12,969 nt of DNA from NCBI GenBank assembly GCA_023139255.1, contig JAGLNY010000242.1:1-12969 (forward strand), in the 5' to 3' direction. The notes under the pieces are model-generated. The model saw nothing but the letters and a program-made list of their open reading frames with translations, did no database searches and was not told where the DNA came from. Below, in pieces: positions 6,728-12,969 of this stretch (position 1 is its first letter; every line of letters begins with the position of its first letter). The DNA comes from Spirochaetales bacterium (GTDB lineage: Bacteria; Spirochaetota; Spirochaetia; JABMQR01). The position numbers were made by a program, and so were the translations under genes.

Positions 6728-8029
6728 ATGGCAGTATTAGCATTATACGGAGGAACCCCGGTTAGGGCAGACGAATTTGCTGTATGGCCGGTATGTGACC
6801 GGCAGGAAGAAGAGGCTCTTATTGAGGTTTTAAGGGGAAAAAAATGGTGGCGGTTTGCTTTTGGACAGGGGGTGGAACTGATTGAACCGAAAGAAGGGGA
6901 ACGCAGTCAGGTCGCTCTTTTCCAGGAGGAATTCGCACGATACCATGAATGTAAATACGGTATTGCGGCAGCAAACGGCACAGGAACTCTTGAGATAGGG
7001 ATCCGGGCAATGAATCTGGGTATAGGTGATGAAATTATTGTACCGGCCTATACCTATATAGCAAGTGCTGCATGTGTACTCCAGAATAATTGCATTCCAA
7101 TATTTATCGTCATTGATCCAAATACATACAATATTGATCCGGGAAGAATTGAGGAAGCTATTACAGACCGTACCCGGGCAATTATGGTGGTACATTTCGG
7201 CGGACAACCGGCGGATATGGATCGAATACTTACAATAGCAGGTAAACATAACCTGCCTGTTATTGAAGACGCGGCTCATGCGCATGGATGTGAATGGAAA
7301 AAACAAAAGGCAGGATCATTCGGGTTGTTCAGTTCTTTCAGCTTTCAGGCAAGTAAAAACATGACATCAGGTGAAGGTGGAATTCTTTGCTCTAATGATC
7401 AGGGATTTGCTTCTGAATGCGACTCTCTTTTATGGAGTGGCCGAAAAGTGGGAAGGCCCTGGTATGAATTTTACCGTCTTGGCTGGAATTATCGCATGAC
7501 TGAGTTCCAGGCCGCGATTTTAAGACAACAGCTTACGCGTCTGGATAAGCAGATCCGGCACCGTGAACGTTTAGCTCATTATCTCTCAAAAAAGCTTAAT
7601 AGCATTGATGGTATTTCTCCGTTAATTCAGGATGAGCGTACCACTCTGCATGGTTATCATATATATATGTTCCGTTATGATGAATCGGTAATCGGCCTCA
7701 AGCGGGAGAAATTTATTGAGGCGCTTACAGCAGAAGGCATTCCTGCGGCAAGTGGATATAGTTTTCCGCTTTATAAAAATCCGATGTTTATAAACAAGAA
7801 ATTCATAAACGGCTCCTTTCCTCTTGGTACGCAATACCATGATGATATTGATTATTCATCCTTTGAAGAAAAATGTCCGGTGTCGGAATTGGCCTGTAAC
7901 AGTCAGGCAGTATGGCTGCCCCAGAATATATTTCTTGGAAATGAAAGGGATATGGATGATGTAGCACTTGCGGTAGAAAAGGTCCTTGAAAATAAAAAAG
8001 ATTTAGCAGCATGGAGGGAAAAATCATGA
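6728..8029 (+). CDS. DegT/DnrJ/EryC1/StrS aminotransferase (second)
   Basis: A 433-residue PLP-dependent aminotransferase of the branch that begins LYGGTPVR and includes inosamine/AHBA-type enzymes. Visible motifs are PAYTYIASA (106-114), IDPNTYNIDP (129-138), VHFGGQPADMDRI (155-167), EDAAHAHG (180-187, Asp181) and SFQASKNMTSGEGG with Schiff-base Lys210, then NYRMTEFQAAI (254-264). This resembles scyllo-inosose/3-keto-sugar aminotransferases, but one substrate cannot be chosen. It differs clearly from the first aminotransferase, so the two are unlikely to be a recent duplication and probably act at different carbons or on different intermediates. A residue stretch of about 17 is inserted between WWR (40-42) and the first helix (FQEEF). 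An AAGGG site 7 nt upstream serves the ATG, and its stop overlaps the next start as ATGA. Confidence 0.93.
   Translation: MAVLALYGGTPVRADEFAVWPVCDRQEEEALIEVLRGKKWWRFAFGQGVELIEPKEGERSQVALFQEEFARYHECKYGIAAANGTGTLEIGIRAMNLGIGDEIIVPAYTYIASAACVLQNNCIPIFIVIDPNTYNIDPGRIEEAITDRTRAIMVVHFGGQPADMDRILTIAGKHNLPVIEDAAHAHGCEWKKQKAGSFGLFSSFSFQASKNMTSGEGGILCSNDQGFASECDSLLWSGRKVGRPWYEFYRLGWNYRMTEFQAAILRQQLTRLDKQIRHRERLAHYLSKKLNSIDGISPLIQDERTTLHGYHIYMFRYDESVIGLKREKFIEALTAEGIPAASGYSFPLYKNPMFINKKFINGSFPLGTQYHDDIDYSSFEEKCPVSELACNSQAVWLPQNIFLGNERDMDDVALAVEKVLENKKDLAAWREKS
8013..8018 (+). promoter_or_regulatory. Ribosome-binding site that decides the creatininase start
   Basis: GGAGGG lies 7 nt before the ATG at 8026. 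The alternative in-frame ATG at 8011 abuts this site and has no binding site of its own, so translation should start at 8026. That ATG overlaps the TGA of the preceding aminotransferase (ATGA, 8026-8029), indicating translational coupling. Confidence 0.85.
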
Positions 8030-8892
8030 CAAAAAGCAAAGGAAAAAATCCCTTTCCTGTTATGGAACATATGACGGTAAAAATGGTGGAAGAATACCTC
8101 ATGAAAAGGCAATCAATTATTATTCCTATCGGTGTAATTGAGCAGCATGGGTACCATCTGCCATTAAATACTGACGCTTTGATTGCGACACATCTGGGAA
8201 AGATGATAGGTGAGGAAACAGATATTCTTGTTGCGCCTACCATGTATGAATCTTTCTCAGGTGGTGGATGTAAAGGGACAATAAATATTTCGCCTGCAAC
8301 AATGTCTCTTGTAATCAGCGATAGACTGATTTCACTGGCTGTCCAGGGGTTCCGTAATTTCTATCTTTTCCTTTGTCATGGAGGCAGTGAAAATGCCCTG
8401 GCCCTTGATAATGCTGTCAAGATGCTCCTGCGTGGCAATCCTATGTTTGAAAATGTTATGATTGCCCTGCTTCCTGTCTGGAAATTTGATTCAGAAAAGA
8501 TTGGATGGAGTAAGGCCATTGCCGAGGGGGACTATCATGCAGGCTGGCTTGAGACATCAATAGTTATGGCATTGGAGCCTGAAAATGTGCACATGAATGA
8601 GCTGAAAACGGATTCCAAAGAGATGATGCGGGCAATGAGTGAGCATCCGGACAATTATCAACACGCACAGAAGATTGTCGATGATGAGCTTGTAATCCCA
8701 CGTTTGAGTCAGCGTTCTGAAGTAAAGATTGGTGTAATGGGATATCCTGAACGTGCATCTGTTGAGATCGGGAAAAGAGTAATTAAGGATATTGTTGAAA
8801 CAGCCGCAGTAAAAATTAATTATCTTGAAGAAAGGTCGGATGGTGTTTACAAAGAAGTTACATTCCAACCGGAACCGTTGATACTTGAGTGA
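8026..8892 (+). CDS. Creatininase-family amidohydrolase
   Basis: A 288-residue protein of the creatininase family, metal-dependent enzymes that hydrolyse cyclic amides and related C-N bonds; relatives include creatinine amidohydrolase, FAPy deformylase and the peptidase MftE. Visible signatures are EQHGYHLPLNTD (39-50), with presumed metal ligands Glu39, His41 and Asp50, then LCHGGSENAL (116-125) and DYHAGWLETS (169-178), the usual HAGxxETS block. In many relatives the middle motif is NGHGGN; here it reads CHGGSEN, so the metal shell may differ. The start at 8026 is chosen from the Shine-Dalgarno sequence and the ATGA overlap. A role on creatinine itself is unlikely in this context. Hydrolysis of a formamide, lactam or lactone-like intermediate of the amino-sugar-type pathway is more plausible, but inferred. 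Confidence 0.88.
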   Translation: MTKSKGKNPFPVMEHMTVKMVEEYLMKRQSIIIPIGVIEQHGYHLPLNTDALIATHLGKMIGEETDILVAPTMYESFSGGGCKGTINISPATMSLVISDRLISLAVQGFRNFYLFLCHGGSENALALDNAVKMLLRGNPMFENVMIALLPVWKFDSEKIGWSKAIAEGDYHAGWLETSIVMALEPENVHMNELKTDSKEMMRAMSEHPDNYQHAQKIVDDELVIPRLSQRSEVKIGVMGYPERASVEIGKRVIKDIVETAAVKINYLEERSDGVYKEVTFQPEPLILE

Positions 8893-8923
8893 TTAAAATT
8901 TATGAAGGGATAAAAAACAGCAT

Positions 8924-9907
8924 ATGGAAAGAATAAAATTACTTCTGGCGGGTGCCGGGTTTATGGGGCAGAAACACTTGAAAGCCGCACAATGTCTGGA
9001 TAGCGCTTTTTATGTCGGCATAGTTGACGCGAATATTAAGGCTGCACAAAAGCTGGGTTCTAAATACAGTTTGAATTGTTTTAGTGATATTGAACAGGCA
9101 CTTGAAAAAACAAAAGCCGATGCCGTTGATGTTTGTGTGCCGACTCCATACCATCTTTCGACTATAAAGCATTGCGCTGAATATGGAGCTCATGTGTTGT
9201 GTGAAAAGCCGGTCTCCCGGACGATTGAAGACGCATTGGAAATTAAAAGAATTGCTGATAAAAAAAATATTCGCATTATGGTTGCACAGGTCTTACGTTT
9301 TTGGCCTGAGTATGTGCATGCTGGAGAAATTGCCTCAAGCGGAAAATATGGAAAGATATTGTCAATAGAATGTAAGAGATTATCCTCTCCCCCGGCATGG
9401 AATTCCTGGATTATCCAACCTCAAGGTGGGGGTGGTGCAGTTATTGATCTTCAAATACATGATATGGATTTTGTACTCAAGCTTCTAGGAAAACCTCAAT
9501 CCATTCAGTCTGTCGGCCGGCTGTACAAGGGTGCGGTTAATGCGGTACATAACAAACTCATATATGCAAAAGAAGTTTCTGTATTAATTGAATCGTCCTT
9601 TCTTTTTCCGGAATCTTATCCATTTCGTATGTTTTTTAAGATAGAGTTCGAAAAGGCGATTCTTGAAATGGATTTCTGGAGGGTCAAAGGCGAGCGTCTG
9701 AAAGTCTATCCCCAAAAAGGTTCGAGCTATTATCCTGTACTTCCCGGAAAAGATGCTTATAGAGAAGAGATCGACTATTTTTCTAAACGACTTATAGATG
9801 GTGAAAAGTTTAATGATAGTCCCTTTGAAGAATCCATACTTGCACTTAAAATGTGCCTGGCATCTGAGAAATCCTGTTTGAATAATCAAATAGTGATGAT
9901 AGACTGA
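8924..9907 (+). CDS. Gfo/Idh/MocA-family NAD(P)-dependent oxidoreductase (second)
   Basis: A 327-residue dehydrogenase with an N-terminal Rossmann fold (LLAGAGFMGQKH, 7-18), the CEKP motif (93-96) and a glycine-rich GGGGAVIDLQIHDMDFVLKLLG segment (168-189, slightly over one motif long) that carries the likely catalytic His179. The C-terminal domain ends near 327, shorter than the first oxidoreductase by 26 residues. The two share only family motifs, so they probably act on different substrates or carbons. It follows the creatininase after 31 nt, the widest gap in the operon, with an AAGGGA 13 nt upstream of the ATG, which is a long spacing and may lower expression. With the second aminotransferase it could form a second oxidation-transamination module. 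Confidence 0.92.
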   Translation: MERIKLLLAGAGFMGQKHLKAAQCLDSAFYVGIVDANIKAAQKLGSKYSLNCFSDIEQALEKTKADAVDVCVPTPYHLSTIKHCAEYGAHVLCEKPVSRTIEDALEIKRIADKKNIRIMVAQVLRFWPEYVHAGEIASSGKYGKILSIECKRLSSPPAWNSWIIQPQGGGGAVIDLQIHDMDFVLKLLGKPQSIQSVGRLYKGAVNAVHNKLIYAKEVSVLIESSFLFPESYPFRMFFKIEFEKAILEMDFWRVKGERLKVYPQKGSSYYPVLPGKDAYREEIDYFSKRLIDGEKFNDSPFEESILALKMCLASEKSCLNNQIVMID

Positions 9908-9926
9908 AAATGGATACTATAAAAAA

Positions 9927-11411
9927 ATGATAACCAGGAAAGACATAATAGACGGATTAAAGAAGCTAAAGCTCAAAAGAGGTGACCATGTTATCGTTCA
10001 CTGCGCATTGAGTAGCTTTGGACAGGTAAGGGGCGGTGCCGATACCGTTATCGATGCAATACTAGAGGTAGTCGGATCGGGGGGAACGTTGGTGGTACCT
10101 GCCTTCGGAAGCGGGGACAAGGTTTTCGATCCTGAAAAAAGCGGTACGAATTTAGGCGTTGTACCACAAACATTACTTGCAAGGAAAGGGGTTTATCGCA
10201 GCAGGCATCCTCTGGCATCGGTTGCCGCGATCGGCGGTAAGGCATCCTGGTTAACAGAGAAACATGAGGAAGCCGAAATCTCCCACGGACGTAATACTCC
10301 TTATTATAAACTCACTGAGGTAGAAGGGAAAATATTACTACTAGGAGTGGATCAGGATCGGAATACCTTTCTACACACGATTGAGGCACTGGTCGGGATG
10401 CCTTATTTACGTACCTGCAGTGGTTCTTACCTTGATGAAAATGGGAAGCCAAAGTCCAGGTCCTGGGCAAACTTCCCGGGTCCACACCGTAATTTTATTG
10501 GTCTTCAATTCTGGATGGAATCATCAGGTCTCACAATAAAAGTAAAGATAGGGAATAGTATAGCTCAAGTGATGGCGGTTAACCCCTTGCGAGAAGCACT
10601 AACGGCCAGGTTGAGCCAAAAACCCGGTTTGTTTATCACAGAAAATCATAACCTTTCCGACGGGGTCTGGCAGCGGGCTGATCTGTTTCGGGCAGAATTG
10701 AAAAAAGAAAGCTTTACCCTGTGCCCGGACAGTCAGTTTGCCGGAAGGTACATTGAGCAGATTGTAGAAAATCTAAAACGCTTTGGAATAGATAACATCG
10801 TTTTATCATACGTAAACAATGTTCCCTGGAATAGGGTCGAACAGAGGGAAAGAAAATGGTATCTTCAGGGGCTGAAGCATGCCGGTATAAAAGTTGCCGC
10901 GATACGATTATTACACTGCGACGCCGATCAGGGCCTGATGCTTTTACAGGAAGCGAAGGCTTCGCTCATAATTCTCCCATCAACAGTTGACGCGGCAGCA
11001 GTAAAAAAGATTGGCACCTTAGGATACACTGTTACGATTGAAAACCTGGGTATGCCCGGCGAGCCGTTTGCCGATATGATCTACAGCTATCAAAAAACTG
11101 CAAAGGATGTGAAAGCTGCATTTAATCCCCTGGCATTTACACATGTTGCCGAGGCTCCTTTTACTGTTAGCTACAAAAGGCTCATAAAGGCCGGTATCAA
11201 TTCATTACTTATTAATGATGGTCTTGCTACCGGCGAAAGGACTCAGTTGGGGCAGGGATTAGCAGAGATCAAAGAACTGATGTCGATTATTCGTTGTAGA
11301 AGCTTTAATGGGCTTTTTATTCTTGAGGCTGAGAGTTACAAGACATTTCATCAGAATACGGTGAATTTTTTCAATATACTAAAGGAGCTTGGCGAATGTC
11401 CCTCCCACTAG
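9927..11411 (+). CDS. AAC(3)-type N-acetyltransferase fused to xylose-isomerase-like barrel
   Basis: A 494-residue, two-domain protein. Residues 1 to about 265 are an AAC(3)/YokD/FrbF-like acyl-CoA-dependent N-acetyltransferase. They show VHCALSSFGQVRGG (24-37), GTLVVPAF (53-60), SRHPLASVAAIGG (92-104) and NTFLHTIEAL (146-155), blocks that line the CoA and amine site. Residues about 272-490 read as a sugar-phosphate isomerase/epimerase (AP_endonuc_2-like) barrel: strands NIVLSYV, KVAAIRLLH, SLIILPS, TVTIENLG, SLLINDGL, and the typical end LGQGLAEIKEL...GLFILEAES. Glu372 and Glu467 sit where family metal ligands occur, but other ligands (an Asp on strand 5, His residues) are not obvious, so this half may bind rather than catalyse. 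AAC(3) proteins are usually about 260-290 residues, so the fusion is unusual. The ATG at 9927 has a poor binding site; the 3' end overlaps the next gene by 16 nt. Confidence 0.88.
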   Translation: MITRKDIIDGLKKLKLKRGDHVIVHCALSSFGQVRGGADTVIDAILEVVGSGGTLVVPAFGSGDKVFDPEKSGTNLGVVPQTLLARKGVYRSRHPLASVAAIGGKASWLTEKHEEAEISHGRNTPYYKLTEVEGKILLLGVDQDRNTFLHTIEALVGMPYLRTCSGSYLDENGKPKSRSWANFPGPHRNFIGLQFWMESSGLTIKVKIGNSIAQVMAVNPLREALTARLSQKPGLFITENHNLSDGVWQRADLFRAELKKESFTLCPDSQFAGRYIEQIVENLKRFGIDNIVLSYVNNVPWNRVEQRERKWYLQGLKHAGIKVAAIRLLHCDADQGLMLLQEAKASLIILPSTVDAAAVKKIGTLGYTVTIENLGMPGEPFADMIYSYQKTAKDVKAAFNPLAFTHVAEAPFTVSYKRLIKAGINSLLINDGLATGERTQLGQGLAEIKELMSIIRCRSFNGLFILEAESYKTFHQNTVNFFNILKELGECPSH

Positions 11412-12031
11412 TGGATCTATCAATACCCTGTAATAACAGGAGCCATGGAATTAGCATCTCCCTGCAGGACAACCTGCCTGTGTATGCGGGACATGAATGT
11501 TATGCTTATGATCTCGGTATACAATCACATCATGGGACATACTTTGAGACTTCTTCTCATCTTTTTCGTGAGGGTAAAAATACGCATGATATACCACTCG
11601 AAAAACTGATTCTTCCGGGAATATGCCTGCGAATGGGAAGAGGTAAGCGTTGTATAGATGCTAAGGACCTTCAGAAAGCCGCTAAAGAGGTTAAAATCAA
11701 ATCTGGGTCAGCACTATTGTTGTATACACAGGATAATCCAGCTGAGGATTTTATCTATTTTTCCCTTGATGCTGCTATGTGGATGATCGAAAAAAAAGTG
11801 GCGCTGATGGGTAGTGACACCAGACGTTATGACCGGGGGTTTAAGAATCCTACAGGTTTTTTTGTGGATCTTTTCAAGGCTGAGATTCCTATTATCGCTA
11901 ATATTATTAACCTGGAGAAACTACCTCAATCAGGATTCACACTTTATGTCTTCCCGTTGAATATCATCGGGATATGTACCGTACCCTGTCGCGTAATCGC
12001 AGTGATGGATGGCGGGGATACAATAGAATAA
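11396..12031 (+). CDS. Cyclase-family metal hydrolase (kynurenine formamidase-like)
   Basis: A 211-residue protein of the PF04199 'cyclase' family, which includes bacterial kynurenine formamidase and isatin hydrolase. These enzymes use metal-activated water to open formamide, amide or lactone bonds. The N-terminal DLS block is at 7-9, followed by the metal-binding HHGTYFETSSH (44-54), a variant of the family's HxGTHxDxPxH: the second His is Tyr and Asp is Glu, while the last His is kept. Further on are YFSLDAAMWM and a MGSDTRRYD block (about 138-146), normally G(I/V)D. The altered metal motif may shift metal use or substrate. The ATG is set by AAAGGAG 8 nt upstream, inside the preceding gene (16-nt overlap), so the two proteins are probably made together. 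It is a second hydrolase in the same operon as the creatininase-like enzyme. Confidence 0.85.
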   Translation: MSLPLVDLSIPCNNRSHGISISLQDNLPVYAGHECYAYDLGIQSHHGTYFETSSHLFREGKNTHDIPLEKLILPGICLRMGRGKRCIDAKDLQKAAKEVKIKSGSALLLYTQDNPAEDFIYFSLDAAMWMIEKKVALMGSDTRRYDRGFKNPTGFFVDLFKAEIPIIANIINLEKLPQSGFTLYVFPLNIIGICTVPCRVIAVMDGGDTIE

Positions 12032-12053
12032 AGGGCTTAACCGGGAGCCTCGT

Positions 12054-12084
12054 GGGCTGTAACTAAGCTTATGGTTGCCTTTTT
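12054..12084 (+). terminator. Weak candidate terminator after the main operon
   Basis: GGC (12055-12057) and AAC (12061-12063) can pair with GTT (12074-12076) and GCC (12077-12079), with a three-base bulge, followed directly by TTTTT (12080-12084). The stem is short and broken, so efficiency should be low. The GGC also competes with an AGCC/GGCT hairpin (12046-12058). Read-through into the NagB-like gene is likely. Confidence 0.3.
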
Positions 12085-12095
12085 ATAGGAGATGT

Positions 12096-12124
12096 TTGAA
12101 ACAAAGATGTGTAAACGATATAAT
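12096..12124 (+). promoter_or_regulatory. Candidate internal promoter for the NagB-like gene
   Basis: TTGAAA (12096-12101), a 17-nt spacer and a perfect TATAAT (12119-12124) match the sigma70/sigmaA consensus at 11 of 12 positions. Transcription should begin near 12131, giving a leader of about 95 nt that includes a CTTCCG/CGGAAG stem-loop (12153-12173, 9-nt loop) and two purine-rich Shine-Dalgarno-like sites (GGAGGG at about 12194 and AAAGGAG at 12213). The NagB-like gene can thus be expressed apart from the main operon. Confidence 0.6.
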
Positions 12125-12226
12125 GGTGTTCTATTGTGGTGAGCTAACCCTCCTTCCGCATAAAATCCGGAAGAGTTGAATAAAGGATATTACGGAGGGA
12201 GCGAAATTTCTGAAAGGAGTAAAGGG

Positions 12227-12969
12227 ATGAGAAAAATAAGCAAAGTAGCCCCCGGATGGTGGGATTATACAACATTAGACGATGAGATACTCAATGATGC
12301 GGCAAGGCTGACCCCGGAGGATCTTGCAGGATTAGCGAGGCCGGGGTTTAAGATCTCCTTTTATGATACTCTTGAAGCGTTTTTCAATGCAGAAGCGCTT
12401 GAGTATGTCAGTGCATGGATGCAGGCAACTGATAACGAACCGGCTGGTATATGTGGTCCTATAGGACCTACCGAACAGCTTCCCCTGGTAGCCCAAATAG
12501 TTAATGATCTGGAATTGGATATACGCAACGGTCACTTCTGGGGAATGGACGAATGGTATGTTGAGGGAAAGGCCGTGTCCCCCCAGCATCCATTAAGTTT
12601 TGCAAAAGCGGATATGGATTTATGTTTTTCAAAAATTGACAAGAAATTAAGGATGGCTGAGGAAAATATACATTTTCTGAATCATGAAAATCTGGAAGAG
12701 TATACAGCCTCTTATGATAAGTTTAGGTGTATTGTTGTGCAGGGGGGACAGGGAGAGGTCAAGCACTGGGCTTTTAATGATCCGCCAAAGAGGGAGGGGA
12801 AATATATCGATAATCCCCCGACACCGGAAGAGTATAGAAAACAGGGAGCAAGGATAGTTGAACTGCATCCCATGACGATTATACAGAATGCGCGGACTTC
12901 CGGTGGGGGAGTTGTTTCCAATATACCTGCAAAGGCACTGACTGTAGGCCCGGTGGAGACCTGGAAATC
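12227..12969 (+). CDS. Glucosamine-6-phosphate deaminase-like protein (NagB fold), 5' part
   Basis: The frame is open to the right edge; about 247 residues are visible. Family landmarks are CGPIGPTEQ (76-84), where the phosphate-binding GSTP-like loop is expected, GMDEWYVEG (107-115) matching the FNMDEYVGL block with its catalytic Asp, HPLSF (121-125), [16 protein letters not shown] and the late block [13 protein letters not shown]. In E. coli NagB the middle motif reads GGVGVDGHIAFNEP, carrying the triad Asp141-His143-Glu148. Here the His is kept, the Asp is replaced by Val, and the Glu by Asp. The protein is also preceded by about 40 extra residues. It probably does not catalyse standard GlcN6P deamination, or does so differently; isomerisation or deamination of another amino-sugar phosphate, or a sugar-binding role, are alternatives. 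AAAGGAG lies 7 nt before the ATG. Confidence 0.8.
   Translation, partial: MRKISKVAPGWWDYTTLDDEILNDAARLTPEDLAGLARPGFKISFYDTLEAFFNAEALEYVSAWMQATDNEPAGICGPIGPTEQLPLVAQIVNDLELDIRNGHFWGMDEWYVEGKAVSPQHPLSFAKADMDLCFSKIDKKLRMAEENIHFLNHENLEEYTASYDKFRCIVVQGGQGEVKHWAFNDPPKREGKYIDNPPTPEEYRKQGARIVELHPMTIIQNARTSGGGVVSNIPAKALTVGPVETWK

Noticed and set aside
6830..7306. Minus-strand frame of 158 codons opposite the second aminotransferase
   Set aside because: It is antisense to strongly conserved family motifs and has a Cys/Ile-rich composition typical of a shadow frame.
8011..8025. Upstream in-frame ATG at 8011 for the creatininase-family gene
   Set aside because: The ATG abuts the GGAGGG that properly serves the ATG at 8026, has no binding site of its own, and would add five residues with no family support.
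7803..8243. Minus-strand frame of 146 codons across the aminotransferase-creatininase junction
   Set aside because: It crosses the ends of two well-supported genes on the other strand and lacks a binding site and known domain.
9927..10700. Aminoglycoside resistance gene
   Set aside because: The domain is of AAC(3) type, but it is fused to a sugar-isomerase-like barrel and embedded in a metabolic operon. A biosynthetic or catabolic N-acylation role fits better than antibiotic resistance.
12092..12142. Sixteen-codon frame next to an AGGAG in the gap before the NagB-like gene
   Set aside because: The AGGAG touches the ATG with no spacing, and the frame overlaps the predicted -35 and -10 elements, so it is better explained as promoter DNA.

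Overview
The window is bacterial chromosomal DNA of moderate GC (roughly 40-45% by eye). It has Shine-Dalgarno sites of the GGAGG type, sigma70/sigmaA-like promoters and tightly packed genes. The lineage cannot be fixed from this sequence. The mix of a URO-D-family protein, AraC regulators, DegT/Gfo pairs and a creatininase-family enzyme is what I would expect from an environmental or anaerobic heterotroph (Spirochaetota, Lentisphaerota/Planctomycetota or Bacillota), but that is inference. I see no tRNA, rRNA, CRISPR array, transposase or intact mobile element.

Left part (1-4105): the 3' part of an alpha/alpha-toroid protein runs in from the left edge. A 375-base gap without a recognisable gene follows; it holds one long imperfect stem-loop. 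Next is a divergent pair, a URO-D-superfamily protein (minus) and an AraC-type regulator (plus), sharing a 69-bp promoter region with a 17-bp palindrome. A second AraC-type regulator lies on the minus strand, convergent with the first and divergent from the main operon.

Main operon (4332-12031): seven plus-strand genes start from a near-consensus promoter at 4221-4249. In order they encode a DegT/DnrJ/EryC1/StrS aminotransferase, a Gfo/Idh/MocA oxidoreductase, a second DegT aminotransferase, a creatininase-family amidohydrolase, a second Gfo/Idh/MocA oxidoreductase, an AAC(3)-type N-acetyltransferase fused to a xylose-isomerase-like barrel, and a cyclase-family metal hydrolase related to kynurenine formamidase. 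Gaps are at most 31 nt and two junctions overlap. Next, behind a probable internal promoter (12096-12124), is the 5' part of a glucosamine-6-phosphate-deaminase-like (NagB-fold) gene that runs off the right edge; its presumed catalytic triad is altered.

Working idea (inference): repeated sugar dehydrogenase plus PLP transaminase pairs would put amino groups on a sugar or cyclitol. The AAC(3) domain would acylate an amine, the two hydrolases would open an amide, lactam or similar bond, and the NagB-like protein would act on an amino-sugar phosphate. No nucleotidyltransferase, glycosyltransferase or transporter is visible, so this does not look like a standard surface-polysaccharide nucleotide-sugar pathway. 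It resembles the kanosamine/neotrehalosadiamine logic of NtdA/NtdC, enlarged to two modules. The direction (biosynthesis or breakdown) is not decided by the sequence.
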